From JAEZBP01 sp963832725 (GTDB taxonomy: Bacteria; Myxococcota_A; Polyangia; Polyangiales; Sandaracinaceae), in the NCBI GenBank assembly GCA_963832725.1, contig CAWHVG010000003.1, positions 1,302,001-1,366,000 of the forward strand: a stretch of 64,000 nt of DNA, read 5' to 3'. Positions 17,502-26,660 of the stretch are shown here, piece by piece (within the stretch, counting starts at the first letter, position 1; the number at the start of each line of letters is the position of its first letter). A program made the translations under genes and the position numbers. The notes below the pieces were generated by a model. That model did not search any database and was not told where the DNA came from. It saw only the letters and a list, made by a program, of their open reading frames with translations.

Positions 17502-18722
17502 GTGGCCTCGCACGTCGGGAGGCGAACCGTGCGAGCGCACCACGCAGCGTCGAAGTTCCCACGCCCTGCACCGCCACGCGGGCTCTCATGCTCGTCCCGC
17601 CGGGGCGCTATCGCCGCCACGGCCATGCTCCTCGGCGGGTGCTACCTCTCTCACGGGCCGCCCCGCGACGGGGGCCCTCCGCCCGCGGACGCCGCGCCCT
17701 CGAGCCCGGACGGCGGCGTGAGCCCCCGCCCCGTCGACGACGACGCCGGGGTGCCCCTCGACGCGGGCTTCGTCGCACCGGACGGTGGCGTCACGGTGGC
17801 CCTCTCCTGCGCGCACCCCCTCGGCGTGGACCTCCTCTTGGTGCTGGACGACTCCGGCTCGATCGCGCCTCGCGACCCGCAGCTCGAGGACCGGCTCGGC
17901 CGCATGATGCAGAGCCTGGTGACGCCGCCCGACCTGGACCGAGACGGCCGGGAAGACTGGCCACGCGTGACCGACATGCACTTCGGGACCGTATCCACAT
18001 CCGTGCGGGCGCCCGGCTTCTGCCAGGAGACGGCCGACGGCCGGCTCGCGAGCCGCCCCGCGATCGGCATGCGAGGCTGTCGCACCGACTACCCCAGCTA
18101 CCTCGACTACACCGAGGGAGACGACCCGGGGACCTTCGCCCACGACTCCGTGTGCGTCTCCTTCGGACCGCGCGACGGTTGCCCGATCGAGCAGCCCCTG
18201 GAGGCGATGGCCAAGGCGCTGCTGCCGCACGACGCGCCCTTCACCTACATCGCGGGCGAACCGCACGGCGACACGGAGAACGCCGGCTTCCTCCGTCAGG
18301 ACAGCGTCCTCGTGGTCGTGATCGTGACCGACGAGGACGACTGCTCGGTGGACAGCGCGCAGATCATCCCGGGCGGTGAGGGGACGTTCGAGGTGACCCC
18401 GAGCGTCCTCGGCTGCATCGCCACCGACAAGCTGCACCCGCTCGACCGCTACGCCGAGGTGCTCCACTGGCTCCGTCCCGACGCGCCGGAGAGGCTGCTG
18501 CTCGGCATGATCGTGAGCATCGACGCCAACACGGTCGTGACCCACCCGAACGGCACGCCGCCCGCCGCCTGCTTCGGCCCGATGGTCTTCCCTCAGCGCC
18601 TCTACGGGTTGGCGGAGAGCTTCCCGGCGCGCGCGGTGGTCGGCTCGCTCTGCGGGCTCGCAGAGATGGACGGGGTCCACGCCATCGCCAGCCGGATCGG
18701 CCACGCGGCCTGCGGCGCCTGA
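17502..18722 (+). CDS. Lipoprotein with von Willebrand A-like MIDAS motif
   Basis: About 406 residues from the GTG at 17502; a shorter start is possible because the recognisable signal is SSRRGAIAATAMLLGGC with a lipobox LGGC at residues 44-47. An Asp/Pro-rich tether follows. The globular part begins with GVDLLLVLDDSGSIAPRD, whose D117-S-G-S120 forms a MIDAS-like metal site, and contains VVIVTDEDDCSVDS typical of the myxobacterial VWA lipoprotein group. Several Cys pairs suggest disulphides in a periplasmic or surface location. These proteins are common in Myxococcota and of unknown ligand. It is convergent with the methyltransferase downstream. Confidence 0.7.
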   Translation: MASHVGRRTVRAHHAASKFPRPAPPRGLSCSSRRGAIAATAMLLGGCYLSHGPPRDGGPPPADAAPSSPDGGVSPRPVDDDAGVPLDAGFVAPDGGVTVALSCAHPLGVDLLLVLDDSGSIAPRDPQLEDRLGRMMQSLVTPPDLDRDGREDWPRVTDMHFGTVSTSVRAPGFCQETADGRLASRPAIGMRGCRTDYPSYLDYTEGDDPGTFAHDSVCVSFGPRDGCPIEQPLEAMAKALLPHDAPFTYIAGEPHGDTENAGFLRQDSVLVVVIVTDEDDCSVDSAQIIPGGEGTFEVTPSVLGCIATDKLHPLDRYAEVLHWLRPDAPERLLLGMIVSIDANTVVTHPNGTPPAACFGPMVFPQRLYGLAESFPARAVVGSLCGLAEMDGVHAIASRIGHAACGA

Positions 18723-18790
18723 GCACTCCCTCGCGACGAGGCAGCCGCACCGAGAACGCTCCCCACCCGCCGACGAGCTCGCGACGACCT

Positions 18791-19451
18791 TCAGGCGGGC
18801 GAGGCGACCAGCACTTCCGAGCACACGCCGAAGGCGCAGACCACGTCGCGCGTGCCCACGTTCCAGCGCGGCGGCCCCACGAAGTCCGCGAGCTCGATCG
18901 GCCGGCACCCCGCGACCAGCGAGGGGCGGAGCCGGTGCAGCCCTTCCCAGACCCTGCACACCGCCCTCGAGGCGGGGCCGCGGCCGTGGGTGAGGCTGAC
19001 GAGGCAGAGGCGCCCGCCGGGCGCCAGCACGCGCGCGCTCTCTTCGACGGCGCGCGCGATGTCCTCCTCCGAGAGCAGGTCGAGCACGTAGGTCGAGACC
19101 ACGCGATCGAATCTCGCCGGCAGGGGCGTCGAAGTGGATCGGCCCCTGCGTCTCCCGCACCTCCGCCCGCTCCTTCCAGGACCCGAGGCGCCGGCGCGAG
19201 AGCGCGATCATCTTCGGGCTGACGTCCAGCCCGAGGTAGCGCGCGTCACCCGGAAGCGCATCGCGCAGCAGGCGCTCGGCCAGCGCGCCGGTGCCGCAGC
19301 CGAGCTCGAGCACCCGCTCGGCGTGGGCGAAGTCGCTCGCCTCGATCAGACGGTCCAGGGCCGCGTTCTCGTAGAACCCCTGCGTGTCCTGCAGCCGGCC
19401 GATCCGGTCGTAGATGCGGGCGGCCTGCCGATGGCTGAGCGTGCGTTCCAT
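18791..19451 (-). CDS. Class I SAM-dependent methyltransferase (frameshift)
   Basis: About 219 residues after repair, a Rossmann-fold methyltransferase of the UbiE/methyltransf_11 type. Motif I is RVLELGCGTGALAERLL (residues about 45-61), followed by YLGLDVSPKMIALSRRRL and, after the break, RVVSTYVLDLLSEEDIARAV and LAPGGRLCLVSL. The written frame breaks at the GAATC at 19109-19113; removing one base joins the halves. The ATG at 19451 begins MERTLSHRQAARIYDRIGRL. The substrate is not predictable. It lies about 115 bases downstream of the sigma-54 regulator on the same strand. Confidence 0.8.
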
Positions 19452-19565
19452 GCCGGCGATGGTGATCGACTCGGGCCCGCCCGTCACCCCCGGGCGCGGG
19501 AGGCGACGCCAGCGCCCACGCGCCCGGCCCCGCACCCACCCTCGATGCGCTCTCGAAGTGGCCGA

Positions 19566-20976
19566 TCAGCCCTCGAACGCGCGCGCCACGGTGTTGCGGC
19601 TCACGCCGAGCCTTCGGGCCGCCTCGCTCCGGTTGCCGCCGCAGGCGCGGACGGTGGCGCGGATGTAGGCGTCGCGGGCTTCGCCGGCGGTGAGCCCGAG
19701 GGGGATGCGCGCCGCGTCGTCCTCGGGCGGCAGCGTGGTCGGGCCGGGCGGTCGCTCCGGGAACGCGGAGGCCCGGATCACTCCGTCCGGCGCCAGGACG
19801 ATGGCGCTCTCGATCCAGTGCTCGAGCTCGCGCACGTTGCCCGGCCATCGGTGCGCGGAGAGCGCTGCCAAGGCGTCGGCCTCGATCCGCGGCTCCGGCC
19901 GTCCGTAGCGGCGCGTGTAGAGATCGGCGAAGTGCCGCGCCAGCCGCTCGATCTCGGCCCGCCCGCGCGCGGCCAAGGTCGGCACGTCGATGGGCACGAC
20001 CCGCACGCGGTAGTAGAGGTCGCGGCGAAAGCGCCCGTCCTCGACCGCCCGCTCGAGAATCGTGGTGCGTCGCGCAGAGGATGCGTGCCTCCGCGCGGAG
20101 CGTCTCGCGGCCGCCCACCCGCTCGAAGCACCGGTCCTGCAGGAAGCGCAGGAGCTTGCCCTGGATGTCCAGGGGCAGGTCGCCAATCTCGTCCAAGAAG
20201 AGCGTCCCGCCCGCCGCCAGCTCCACTTTGCCGGGCACCCGCCGGTCGGCGCCGGTGAACGCGCCGCGCTCGTGCCCGAAGAGCTCGCTCTCCACCAGCG
20301 GCCCCGGCAGCGTCGTACAGTCGACGGTCACGAAGGGCCCGTCCGCGCGCGCCGAGTTCACGTGGATGGCCCGCGCCAAGAGCGTCTTGCCCGTCCCCGT
20401 CTCGCCGCGCAGCAACACCGTCGCGTCCGTCTGCGCCGAGAGCGCGATGCGCTCGTAGACCGGCTCCATCGCGGGCCCGCGCCCGACGATACGGTTGAAG
20501 GGGCCGCGGAGCACCAGCCCCGGCCCGCTCGCGTCGTCCGCGCGCAGCGTCGTCATCGCCAGCGCCCGGCCGAGCTGGATGCCGAGGGCGACCAGGTAGC
20601 GCTCGTCGTCGGCGTCGAACGCGCCTCCGGCCCGATTGAGCACCTGCACCACGCCGCGGACGGGCGAGTCGGCCGCCTCGCGGATCGGCACCGCCAGCAC
20701 CGAGCGGGTGGTGAAGCCCGTCTTGGCGTCCGAGCTCGGATCGAAGCGCGGGTCGGAGGGCGCGTCATCGATGCGCTGGCTCTCGCCGGTGCGCGCCACG
20801 TGCCCGGCGATGCCCCGTTCGAGCGGCTGCCGGAGCTGCGGCAGCTCCGGGAGCACCGCCACACGGCTGACCAGCTCGCGCCGCTCGGCGTCCACCAGCC
20901 AGAGCGTCGCCCGCTCGGCCCGCAGCGCGTCGGCCAGGGTGCGCGTCACGTCGCCGAGGAGCGCGTCGAGATCCAC
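19566..20976 (-). CDS. Sigma-54-dependent regulator with GAF, AAA+ and Fis-type HTH domains (frameshift)
   Basis: About 469 residues. A GAF domain (residues 5-140) is followed by the sigma-54 AAA+ domain with Walker A GETGTGKT (191-198), the sigma-54 contact loop GAFTGA (238-243) and Walker B GGTLFLDE (256-263). The C-terminal HTH_8 contains GGNRSEAARRLGVSRNTVAR. The frame breaks at the GAATC at 20057-20061; deleting one A restores the family-typical LERAVEDGRFRRDLYYRV. The GAF domain implies control by a small ligand rather than a kinase. Targets are unknown; I found no clear -24/-12 promoter to assign to it. Confidence 0.88.
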
Positions 20977-21057
20977 TTCACGCGCCAGGACGGAACGCGG
21001 AATCGACCAGCAACGAGAGGCGCGTCATCGGCTGGGGGTGAGGATACACCGCCGCCG

Positions 21058-21903
21058 TCACGCGGCGCGCCGCCCCTGGCCGGGCGCCCGGAGAGCGATG
21101 ACGTCGCCCTCCCGCGCGGCGACCGTGCCCGGACGGGCGAGCGCGGCCCGCCTCTCGAGCGCGTCGACCTCGTCGTCGGTGCGCTGCGGGTCGTGATGGA
21201 AGAGGACCAAGCGCCCGACGCCCGCCGCGTCGGCCACCGCCACGCCCGCGTCCCAGGTCGAGTGCCCCCAGCCGACCTTCGTCGGGCCGACCCGCCCGGC
21301 GTACTCGTCCTGTGTGTACATCGCGTCGTAGATCAGCACGTCGGCGCCGCGCGCGAGCTCGACCAGATGCGGGTCGGGGCAGGCGTAGTGCTCGGTGTCG
21401 GTCGCGTAGACCACGCTCGCGCCGCCGTGCTCGATCCGGTAGCCGTAGACCCCGCCCGGATGGTTGAGCGTGGCCGCCCGCACGGTCGCCGGGCCCACCT
21501 GGATGGCCTCGCCGCTCGCCATCTCTCGGAACGCCAGCTCCGCCTTCATGTCGGCGATGCGAACCGGGAAGCAAGGCGGCGTCATCTGCGTCTCCATCGC
21601 CTCGCGGATGCCCGGCCGGCCGACGATCGTCACCCGATGCCCCAGGACCCAGGCCGGCAGGAAAAAGGGCAGCCCCTGGATGTGATCCCAGTGCAGGTGC
21701 GAGCTGAGCAGCGTGCACTCGCGCGCGCCCTCCGATAGCATCTGCTCGCCGAGCGCGCGGATGCCGGTGCCGGCGTCGAGGATCAGCCGCGTGTCGCCGC
21801 AGCGCACCTCCACGCAGGGCGTGTTGCCACCCGTCCGCACCGTGTGCGCGCCGGGCGACGCGATGCTGCCGCGCACTCCCCAGAAGCGAATCGTGAGCTC
21901 CAT
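21058..21903 (-). CDS. Metallo-beta-lactamase-fold hydrolase
   Basis: A 281-residue MBL-fold enzyme. It begins MELTIRFWGVRGSIASPG, which marks the phosphodiesterase/RNase Z-like subgroup found in many environmental bacteria. The metal motif is SSHLHWDHIQGLPFF (HxHxDH), followed by a distal His in TLNHPGG, an Asp in YATDTEH and LFHHDPQRTDDE near the end. The ATG at 21903 is preceded by GGACGGAG. The likely substrate class is a cyclic nucleotide or nucleic acid phosphodiester; the exact substrate cannot be told. It lies between the sigma-54 regulator and cysC, all on the minus strand. Confidence 0.85.
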   Translation of the reverse strand: MELTIRFWGVRGSIASPGAHTVRTGGNTPCVEVRCGDTRLILDAGTGIRALGEQMLSEGARECTLLSSHLHWDHIQGLPFFLPAWVLGHRVTIVGRPGIREAMETQMTPPCFPVRIADMKAELAFREMASGEAIQVGPATVRAATLNHPGGVYGYRIEHGGASVVYATDTEHYACPDPHLVELARGADVLIYDAMYTQDEYAGRVGPTKVGWGHSTWDAGVAVADAAGVGRLVLFHHDPQRTDDEVDALERRAALARPGTVAAREGDVIALRAPGQGRRAA

Positions 21904-22101
21904 CTCCGTCCTTTCCACGGGCAGCGCGCCCGCTCGGAGCTCCGCATTGCCAGCACCGTGCCGGCGGCTCGCGCCGGCCGACCGCGGGTCGCTCGTGGCG
22001 ACGCGCTCCGTCGCGATGCACCCGGACGGAGCGCCGCGCCGCGACGGAGCAGGTCGTCGCACATGGATGTCGGCGCGCGACGGCGACCTCCCTGATCGCT
22101 G

Positions 22102-22731
22102 CTACGTGCGAGGCGTGGGGTCGGCCGGGATCAGTCCCCGCCCCTCGAGCCACGCGATCACCTGTGCGGCGCACTCGTCGAGATCGGCCTCGCTGGTGTC
22201 GACGCTCAGCTCGGGCGCGTCGGGCGCCTCGTAGGGTGCGTCGAGCCCGGTGAAGTCGCGGATCTCGCCGGCGCGCGCCTTTCGATAGAGCCCCTTCGGG
22301 TCGCGCGCCTCGCAGACGGCGAGCGGCGTGGACACGTGGGCCTCGACGAACGCGCCCTCCGGCAAGAGCGCCCGCGCCTGGGCCCGGTCCTCGCGGTAGG
22401 GCGAGATGAACGCCGTCAGCACGATCGCGCCCGCGTCGACGAAGAGCCGCGCCACCTCGCCGATGCGGCGGATGTTCTCTTGGCGGTCCTCGGCCCCGAA
22501 CCCGAGGTCGCCGTTGAGCCCGTGGCGGACGTTGTCTCCGTCCAGCACGTAGGCGAGCACGCCGCGCTCGACCAGGCGCTTCTCCACCCGCCTCGCCAGG
22601 GTGCTCTTCCCGGAACCGCTCAGGCCCGTCAGCCACACGCACGCGGCGCCGTGACCCAGCATGCGCGTCCGCTCCGCGGGAGAGACCTCGCCGTGGTGCC
22701 AGGTGACGTTCGTGGAGCGCCGTCCGGTCAT
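22102..22731 (-). CDS. cysC: Adenylyl-sulfate kinase
   Basis: A 209-residue APS kinase, which phosphorylates adenylyl sulfate to PAPS with ATP. The P-loop GLSGSGKS is at residues 36-43. Also present are VLDGDNVRHGLNGDLGF and RRIGEVARLFVDAGAIVLTA, diagnostic of CysC, and the substrate-lid segment DPKGLYRKARAGEIRDFTG. It stands alone here, not fused to CysN. A PAPS-type CysH is encoded at 39.3 kb, so PAPS made here could feed assimilatory sulfate reduction or sulfotransferases. Confidence 0.95.
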   Translation of the reverse strand: MTGRRSTNVTWHHGEVSPAERTRMLGHGAACVWLTGLSGSGKSTLARRVEKRLVERGVLAYVLDGDNVRHGLNGDLGFGAEDRQENIRRIGEVARLFVDAGAIVLTAFISPYREDRAQARALLPEGAFVEAHVSTPLAVCEARDPKGLYRKARAGEIRDFTGLDAPYEAPDAPELSVDTSEADLDECAAQVIAWLEGRGLIPADPTPRT

Positions 22732-22849
22732 GAGGCGGGACTGTAGCAGCCTCCTCGCCGGTGACCTTCGGAATGCCCTTCAACACCATGGAGCGCTGCC
22801 CCATCCGCCGATTTTCGATTCCCGGAGCGGTCCTACAGGTCTGGATAGG

Positions 22850-23956
22850 ATGGTGGACGCGGACCAGTTGGTTCAGAAGGTGCGCTCCGAGGCGTCGATC
22901 GGGCTCGCGCTCGGCTCCGCGCTCGTCGGCGCGACGGCAGCCCGGGTGGTGTTTCCGGACGCCCCCGCCAGCGCGATCGTGCTCGGCGTGATGCTGGCCG
23001 TGCTCGGTCTGGCGGCGGGGACACGACCGAGCCAGCCGGAGGAGGACTCGGGCATCGAGTGGCTGGCCGTGTTCGGGATGCTGGTCAGCATCCCGGCGAC
23101 GGTCGCGCTGGCCCGCCCGCGCAGCGTGTGCCTGGCGCTCTTCCTGGCGCCGCCGGCCGGGCTGGCGCTCTCGGCGTTGTGGTGGTCGCTCTTGGCCGCC
23201 CTGCGCGAGCTCGACGAAGGGGGATCGCTCGAAGACGGCAATCTCTCGCAGCAGATCACCGGGCGCTGGCTGGCGTTGATCGGCGGCGTGACCGCCCCGA
23301 CCGCCATCCTCGCCGCCGACGTGCCCCTGGCCGCGATCGGCGCCGGGGTGGCTCTGCTCGGAGGCATCCGCGCAGCGCTCGGCGGGCGGCGCCGCCGCGC
23401 GCGCCATCGCTGGCTCCTCAGCGTGATGGCAGGCGCGGAGGTCGATTGGTGCGTGAGCGCGGCGGAGAGCTTCACCGCCGAGCAGCTGGCGGGCCTCCCC
23501 TCCTTCGTCCGCTCCGAGGCGCCCCTCGACGGAGTGCTGCTCGAGGCGTCGAGCGAGGGCCCCTATCGGGATCACGGCCGCGGCATCCCGGTGGCACGGA
23601 TCCCCTCCTCCGTGGCCGCGCTCCGCAAGAGCTGGGCGTTCCCGTGGGACGCCATCCGCGGGGCGGTCGCCGTCGTCGGGGCGCTCTTCGCACCGCTGAT
23701 GAGCCTCCTGCTCGGCGCGGCCGCGGCCGAGATCCTCACCCGCAGCGCGGGCCCCTGCGTGGCGGGGGCGGAGCTGCTCTGCGGCTGGCTCCTCCTGCTC
23801 TCCGGCCCCTCGACGGGCGTCGCGCTCCTGGTGCTCTCCCAGATGCACCGGCCGACGCGCGCCACCGTGTGGTGGCTCGGCATCTCCATCTATCTCCTGG
23901 CGTGCCCCTTCGTGTGCCTGCTCGTCTCCTTCGCCGCGCGCCTCGCCTGCCTCTGA
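22850..23956 (+). CDS. Multispanning membrane protein of unknown function
   Basis: A 368-residue protein starting at the ATG at 22850 (MVDADQLVQKVRSE). About five to six N-terminal hydrophobic segments include IVLGVMLAVLGLAAG and WLAVFGMLVSIPATVALA. A soluble insertion of about 100 residues (about 180-265) separates these from C-terminal segments such as LLCGWLLLLSGPSTGVALLVL. No family is recognised. It is divergent from cysC and convergent with mltG. Its stop codon lies inside a 21-bp tandem duplication. Confidence 0.65.
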   Translation: MVDADQLVQKVRSEASIGLALGSALVGATAARVVFPDAPASAIVLGVMLAVLGLAAGTRPSQPEEDSGIEWLAVFGMLVSIPATVALARPRSVCLALFLAPPAGLALSALWWSLLAALRELDEGGSLEDGNLSQQITGRWLALIGGVTAPTAILAADVPLAAIGAGVALLGGIRAALGGRRRRARHRWLLSVMAGAEVDWCVSAAESFTAEQLAGLPSFVRSEAPLDGVLLEASSEGPYRDHGRGIPVARIPSSVAALRKSWAFPWDAIRGAVAVVGALFAPLMSLLLGAAAAEILTRSAGPCVAGAELLCGWLLLLSGPSTGVALLVLSQMHRPTRATVWWLGISIYLLACPFVCLLVSFAARLACL

Positions 23957-23991
23957 GCCTGCCTCGGATCGATCTGAGCCTGCCTCGGATC
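23952..23991 (+). repeat. 21-bp tandem duplication spanning a stop codon
   Basis: TCTGAGCCTGCCTCGGATC occurs twice with a 21-base period (23952-23970 and 23973-23991). The first copy contains the TGA of the membrane protein gene, so the duplication produced a second TGA downstream. It fills the convergent junction with mltG. Confidence 0.85.
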
Positions 23992-24000
23992 ACGTTCTGA

Positions 24001-25134
24001 TCACTCCCGCTCCCGCAGGCGCGAGACCGCGTGGTTGTGAGCATCGAGGGTGGCGCTGAAAGCGTGCCGGCCGTGACCGCGGGCCACGAAGTACAGGTAG
24101 TCGTTCGGCTCGGCGGTGAGCACGGCGCGGATGGAGGAGAGCCCCGGGTTGCAGATCGGCCCCGGCGGGAGCCCCTCGTGGCGGTAGGTGTTGTAGGGGT
24201 TGTCGCGGTCCGAGAGCATCGCGCGGGTGATGGTGCGTCCGTCGAAGTCGCGGCAGCTCGGCGACGCCGGCGCCACCAGGCAGCCGTAGGAGACCGTCGG
24301 ATCCGCCTGGAGCCGCCGCGGCGAGAAGTCCGGCACCACCATCCGGTTGATGAAGACGCGCGCGATGACGGGCCGCTCCTCTTCGACCACCGCCTCCTTC
24401 TCGACGATCGACGCGAGGATCAGCGCCTCGCGCCGGCCCCACGAGAGATCGTGCTCGAGCCGGCCGATGGCGATCGCGTTGGCGTCGTAGACGGGCACCA
24501 CCCGTCGCCGCCAGTTGGCCACCAGGCGGCGCACGGTGTCGGGCCCGCCGAGATCCTGCGGCAGCCGGTAGGTGTCCGGGAAGAGGTAGCCCTCGGCCGT
24601 GGTGCCCTCCACGCCCAGCTCGCCGAGGAGCGCGTCATCCTCGGTCGCGGCGAGGAAGTCGCCGCGCGAGCAGACGCCCCAGCGCTCGAGGCGGGCCGCG
24701 ATGTCGAAGCGATCGAAGCCCTCCGGGATGGTGACCCGCACGTTGGCTCCGCCGTAGCCGACCGCGATCCGCTGGAGCACGTCGCGCGGGGTCATGTCGT
24801 CGGTCACGAGCGCCGGCCCCGACCTCAGGTGCGCGCCGGCGCCGAGGAGCCGGGCATAGGTCGCGAAGAGGCGCGGGCTCTCGATGACCCCCGCCTCGGA
24901 AAGGCGTTGGGCGAGCTCGGAGAGCGGGGCGTGCGGATCGATGTCCACGCTCAGCTCGCGCCCGCGCCCGGGGCCGCCGCGCTTCGGGTACACGATCACC
25001 AGCCACCCCAACGCGGCCAGCGTCAGGGCGACCAGCGCGGCGAGCGCGAAGATCAGCGTCCGCGCGAGCGCCGGCGCCGATCGCGGCGCGCGGCGACGTC
25101 GGGCTCGCCCAGCGCGGCCTCGCTTGCGCCCCAC
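24001..25134 (-). CDS. mltG: Endolytic murein transglycosylase MltG
   Basis: A 377-residue MltG (YceG-like) protein that cleaves nascent glycan strands in the periplasm and sets their length. It has a basic N-terminus, one transmembrane helix (FALAALVALTLAALGWLVIV, residues about 29-48), a LysM-like middle with VRVTIPEGFDRFDIAARLE, and the catalytic domain with ILASIVEKEAVVEEERPVI, in which the family's catalytic Glu lies. LQADPTVSYG and NPYNTYRHEGLPPGPICNPG are also family signatures. The N-terminus overlaps ruvX by 82 bases in another frame; a shorter start is possible because residues 1-20 are only Arg-rich. Confidence 0.93.
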   Translation of the reverse strand: MGRKRGRAGRARRRRAPRSAPALARTLIFALAALVALTLAALGWLVIVYPKRGGPGRGRELSVDIDPHAPLSELAQRLSEAGVIESPRLFATYARLLGAGAHLRSGPALVTDDMTPRDVLQRIAVGYGGANVRVTIPEGFDRFDIAARLERWGVCSRGDFLAATEDDALLGELGVEGTTAEGYLFPDTYRLPQDLGGPDTVRRLVANWRRRVVPVYDANAIAIGRLEHDLSWGRREALILASIVEKEAVVEEERPVIARVFINRMVVPDFSPRRLQADPTVSYGCLVAPASPSCRDFDGRTITRAMLSDRDNPYNTYRHEGLPPGPICNPGLSSIRAVLTAEPNDYLYFVARGHGRHAFSATLDAHNHAVSRLRERE

Positions 25135-25571
25135 GGCTCGTCCCTTTCCCCGTTCGCGGAGCCGCCTCGCGCGTCGAGGTAGCTCTGCAGCAGCAGCGCC
25201 GCCGCGACCCGGTCCACCATCGCCCGCTGCCCGGCTCGCTTCACCCCCGCCTCGCCGAGCGCGCGCTGAGCCGCGACCGTCGTGAGGCGCTCGTCCCAGA
25301 GCTCGACCGTGACCCCGGTGGTCTCCTCCAGCCGCTCGGCGAAGCGCCTGGCGCGCCGGGCCGACGCACCCTCGCGGCCGTCGAGCATCAAGGGCAGACC
25401 GACGACGATCCGGCTCACCTCGCGCTCGCGGACAATCTCCGCCAGATCGGTGAGGAGCACCTTCGGGTCACGCCGCGGCACGGTCGAGAGCGGCTGCGCG
25501 ATGCGCCCGTCCTCGTCCGACAACGCCAGCCCGACGCGTCGCTCGCCGTGATCGATGCCCAGGATGCGCAT
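25053..25571 (-). CDS. ruvX: Putative Holliday junction resolvase / pre-16S rRNA nuclease (RuvX/YqgF)
   Basis: A 172-residue RNase H-like nuclease of the YqgF/RuvX family, involved in maturation of the 16S rRNA 5' end. The N-terminal motif MRILGIDHGERRVGLALSD supplies the first catalytic Asp, VVGLPLMLDG the second strand, and LWDERLTTVAAQRAL the Glu-containing motif. The last 35 residues are an unusual Arg-rich tail that lies over the mltG start. The gene order ruvX-mltG is common in bacteria. Confidence 0.92.
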   Translation of the reverse strand: MRILGIDHGERRVGLALSDEDGRIAQPLSTVPRRDPKVLLTDLAEIVREREVSRIVVGLPLMLDGREGASARRARRFAERLEETTGVTVELWDERLTTVAAQRALGEAGVKRAGQRAMVDRVAAALLLQSYLDARGGSANGERDEPWGASEAALGEPDVAARRDRRRRSRGR

Positions 25572-25660
25572 CCGTCGCGGGATGTAACAGGGGCGCCCCG
25601 CCCGCGCACCCCGAGCGCGTTTTCGTTGGCTTCGCCCCGAACCGTGCTTTAGTCGTCGTC

Positions 25661-26659
25661 ATGCGCGTGGTGGCGGCCGACGTCGGCGGGACCAAGACCC
25701 TGGTGGCCCTCTACGAAGGGGAGCCCGGCGCGTTCGTCGAGGTGGCGAACGGGCGCTACGAGAGCGCTCGCTTCTCTGGTGTGGCGCCGATCCTCTCGGC
25801 GTTCCTGGGCGATGCGGTGCGCACCGTGGACGCGGCCGCGCTCGGCGTCGCGGGCCCGGTGGTCGACGACGCCTGCCAGGCGACCAACCTCCCCTGGCAC
25901 ATCGACGCGCGGGCCATCGAGCGGGATCTCTCAATCGCGCGGGTGAAGCTCCTGAACGACTTCGAGGCGCTCGCGCTCGGCGTCGCGGAGCTGCCCGAGA
26001 GCGCGTTCGTGACGCTGCAGGACCGGCCCGCCAATCCGGGCGCGCCGGCGGCGATCATCGGCGCGGGCACCGGCCTCGGCGAGGCCATCCTTCTCCCCGC
26101 GGAGTCCGGCGCGCTGCCGCGGGTGATCGCCACCGAGGGCGGCCACACGGACTTCGCCCCCCGCGACGACGACGAGATCGCGCTCTTGCGCTTCCTGCTG
26201 GCGCGCCACGCGCGGGTCTCCTACGAGCGGGTGCTCTCGGGCCCGGGGCTGGCCGCGCTCTACGACTTCGTCGTGGACGCAGAGCTGGCGGAGACCTCGC
26301 CCGCGTTCGCCGAGCGCTATGCGTCCACAACGCTCGACGGCGCCGCGCTGATCGGCGAGGCGGCGCTCTCGGGCTCCGATGCCGCCTGCGTGCGCGCCGC
26401 GCACATGTTCATGTCCATCTACGGCGCCGAGGCCGGCAACCTGGCGCTCAAGACGCTCCCCCGCGGCGGGCTCTTCGTAGCCGGTGGCATCGCGCCCAAG
26501 CTGATCGAGCTCTTGAAGGAGAGCGCGTTCTTGCGCTCTTTCCGCACCAAGGGCCGGATGGAGACCGTGCTCGACACCGTCCCGGTGCGGGTCGTGATGG
26601 ACACCTCCGTCGGCGTGTTGGGGCCGCGCCGCGTGGCCGCATCGCTGGTCGCTTCGTAA
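25661..26659 (+). CDS. glk: Glucokinase
   Basis: A 332-residue ROK-independent, proteobacterial-type glucokinase that phosphorylates glucose at C6. It has the ATP-binding motif VAADVGGTKTLVALY at the N-terminus, NDFEALALGV, GAGTGLGEAILL and TEGGHTDFAP, all diagnostic of Glk. The C-terminal GLFVAGGIAPKLIELLKESA is the adenosine segment. The start is the ATG at 25661. It is divergent from ruvX, with about 90 bases between them. The stop TAA is followed after a single base by the 21-bp tandem array. Confidence 0.93.
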   Translation: MRVVAADVGGTKTLVALYEGEPGAFVEVANGRYESARFSGVAPILSAFLGDAVRTVDAAALGVAGPVVDDACQATNLPWHIDARAIERDLSIARVKLLNDFEALALGVAELPESAFVTLQDRPANPGAPAAIIGAGTGLGEAILLPAESGALPRVIATEGGHTDFAPRDDDEIALLRFLLARHARVSYERVLSGPGLAALYDFVVDAELAETSPAFAERYASTTLDGAALIGEAALSGSDAACVRAAHMFMSIYGAEAGNLALKTLPRGGLFVAGGIAPKLIELLKESAFLRSFRTKGRMETVLDTVPVRVVMDTSVGVLGPRRVAASLVAS

Positions 26660-26660
26660 C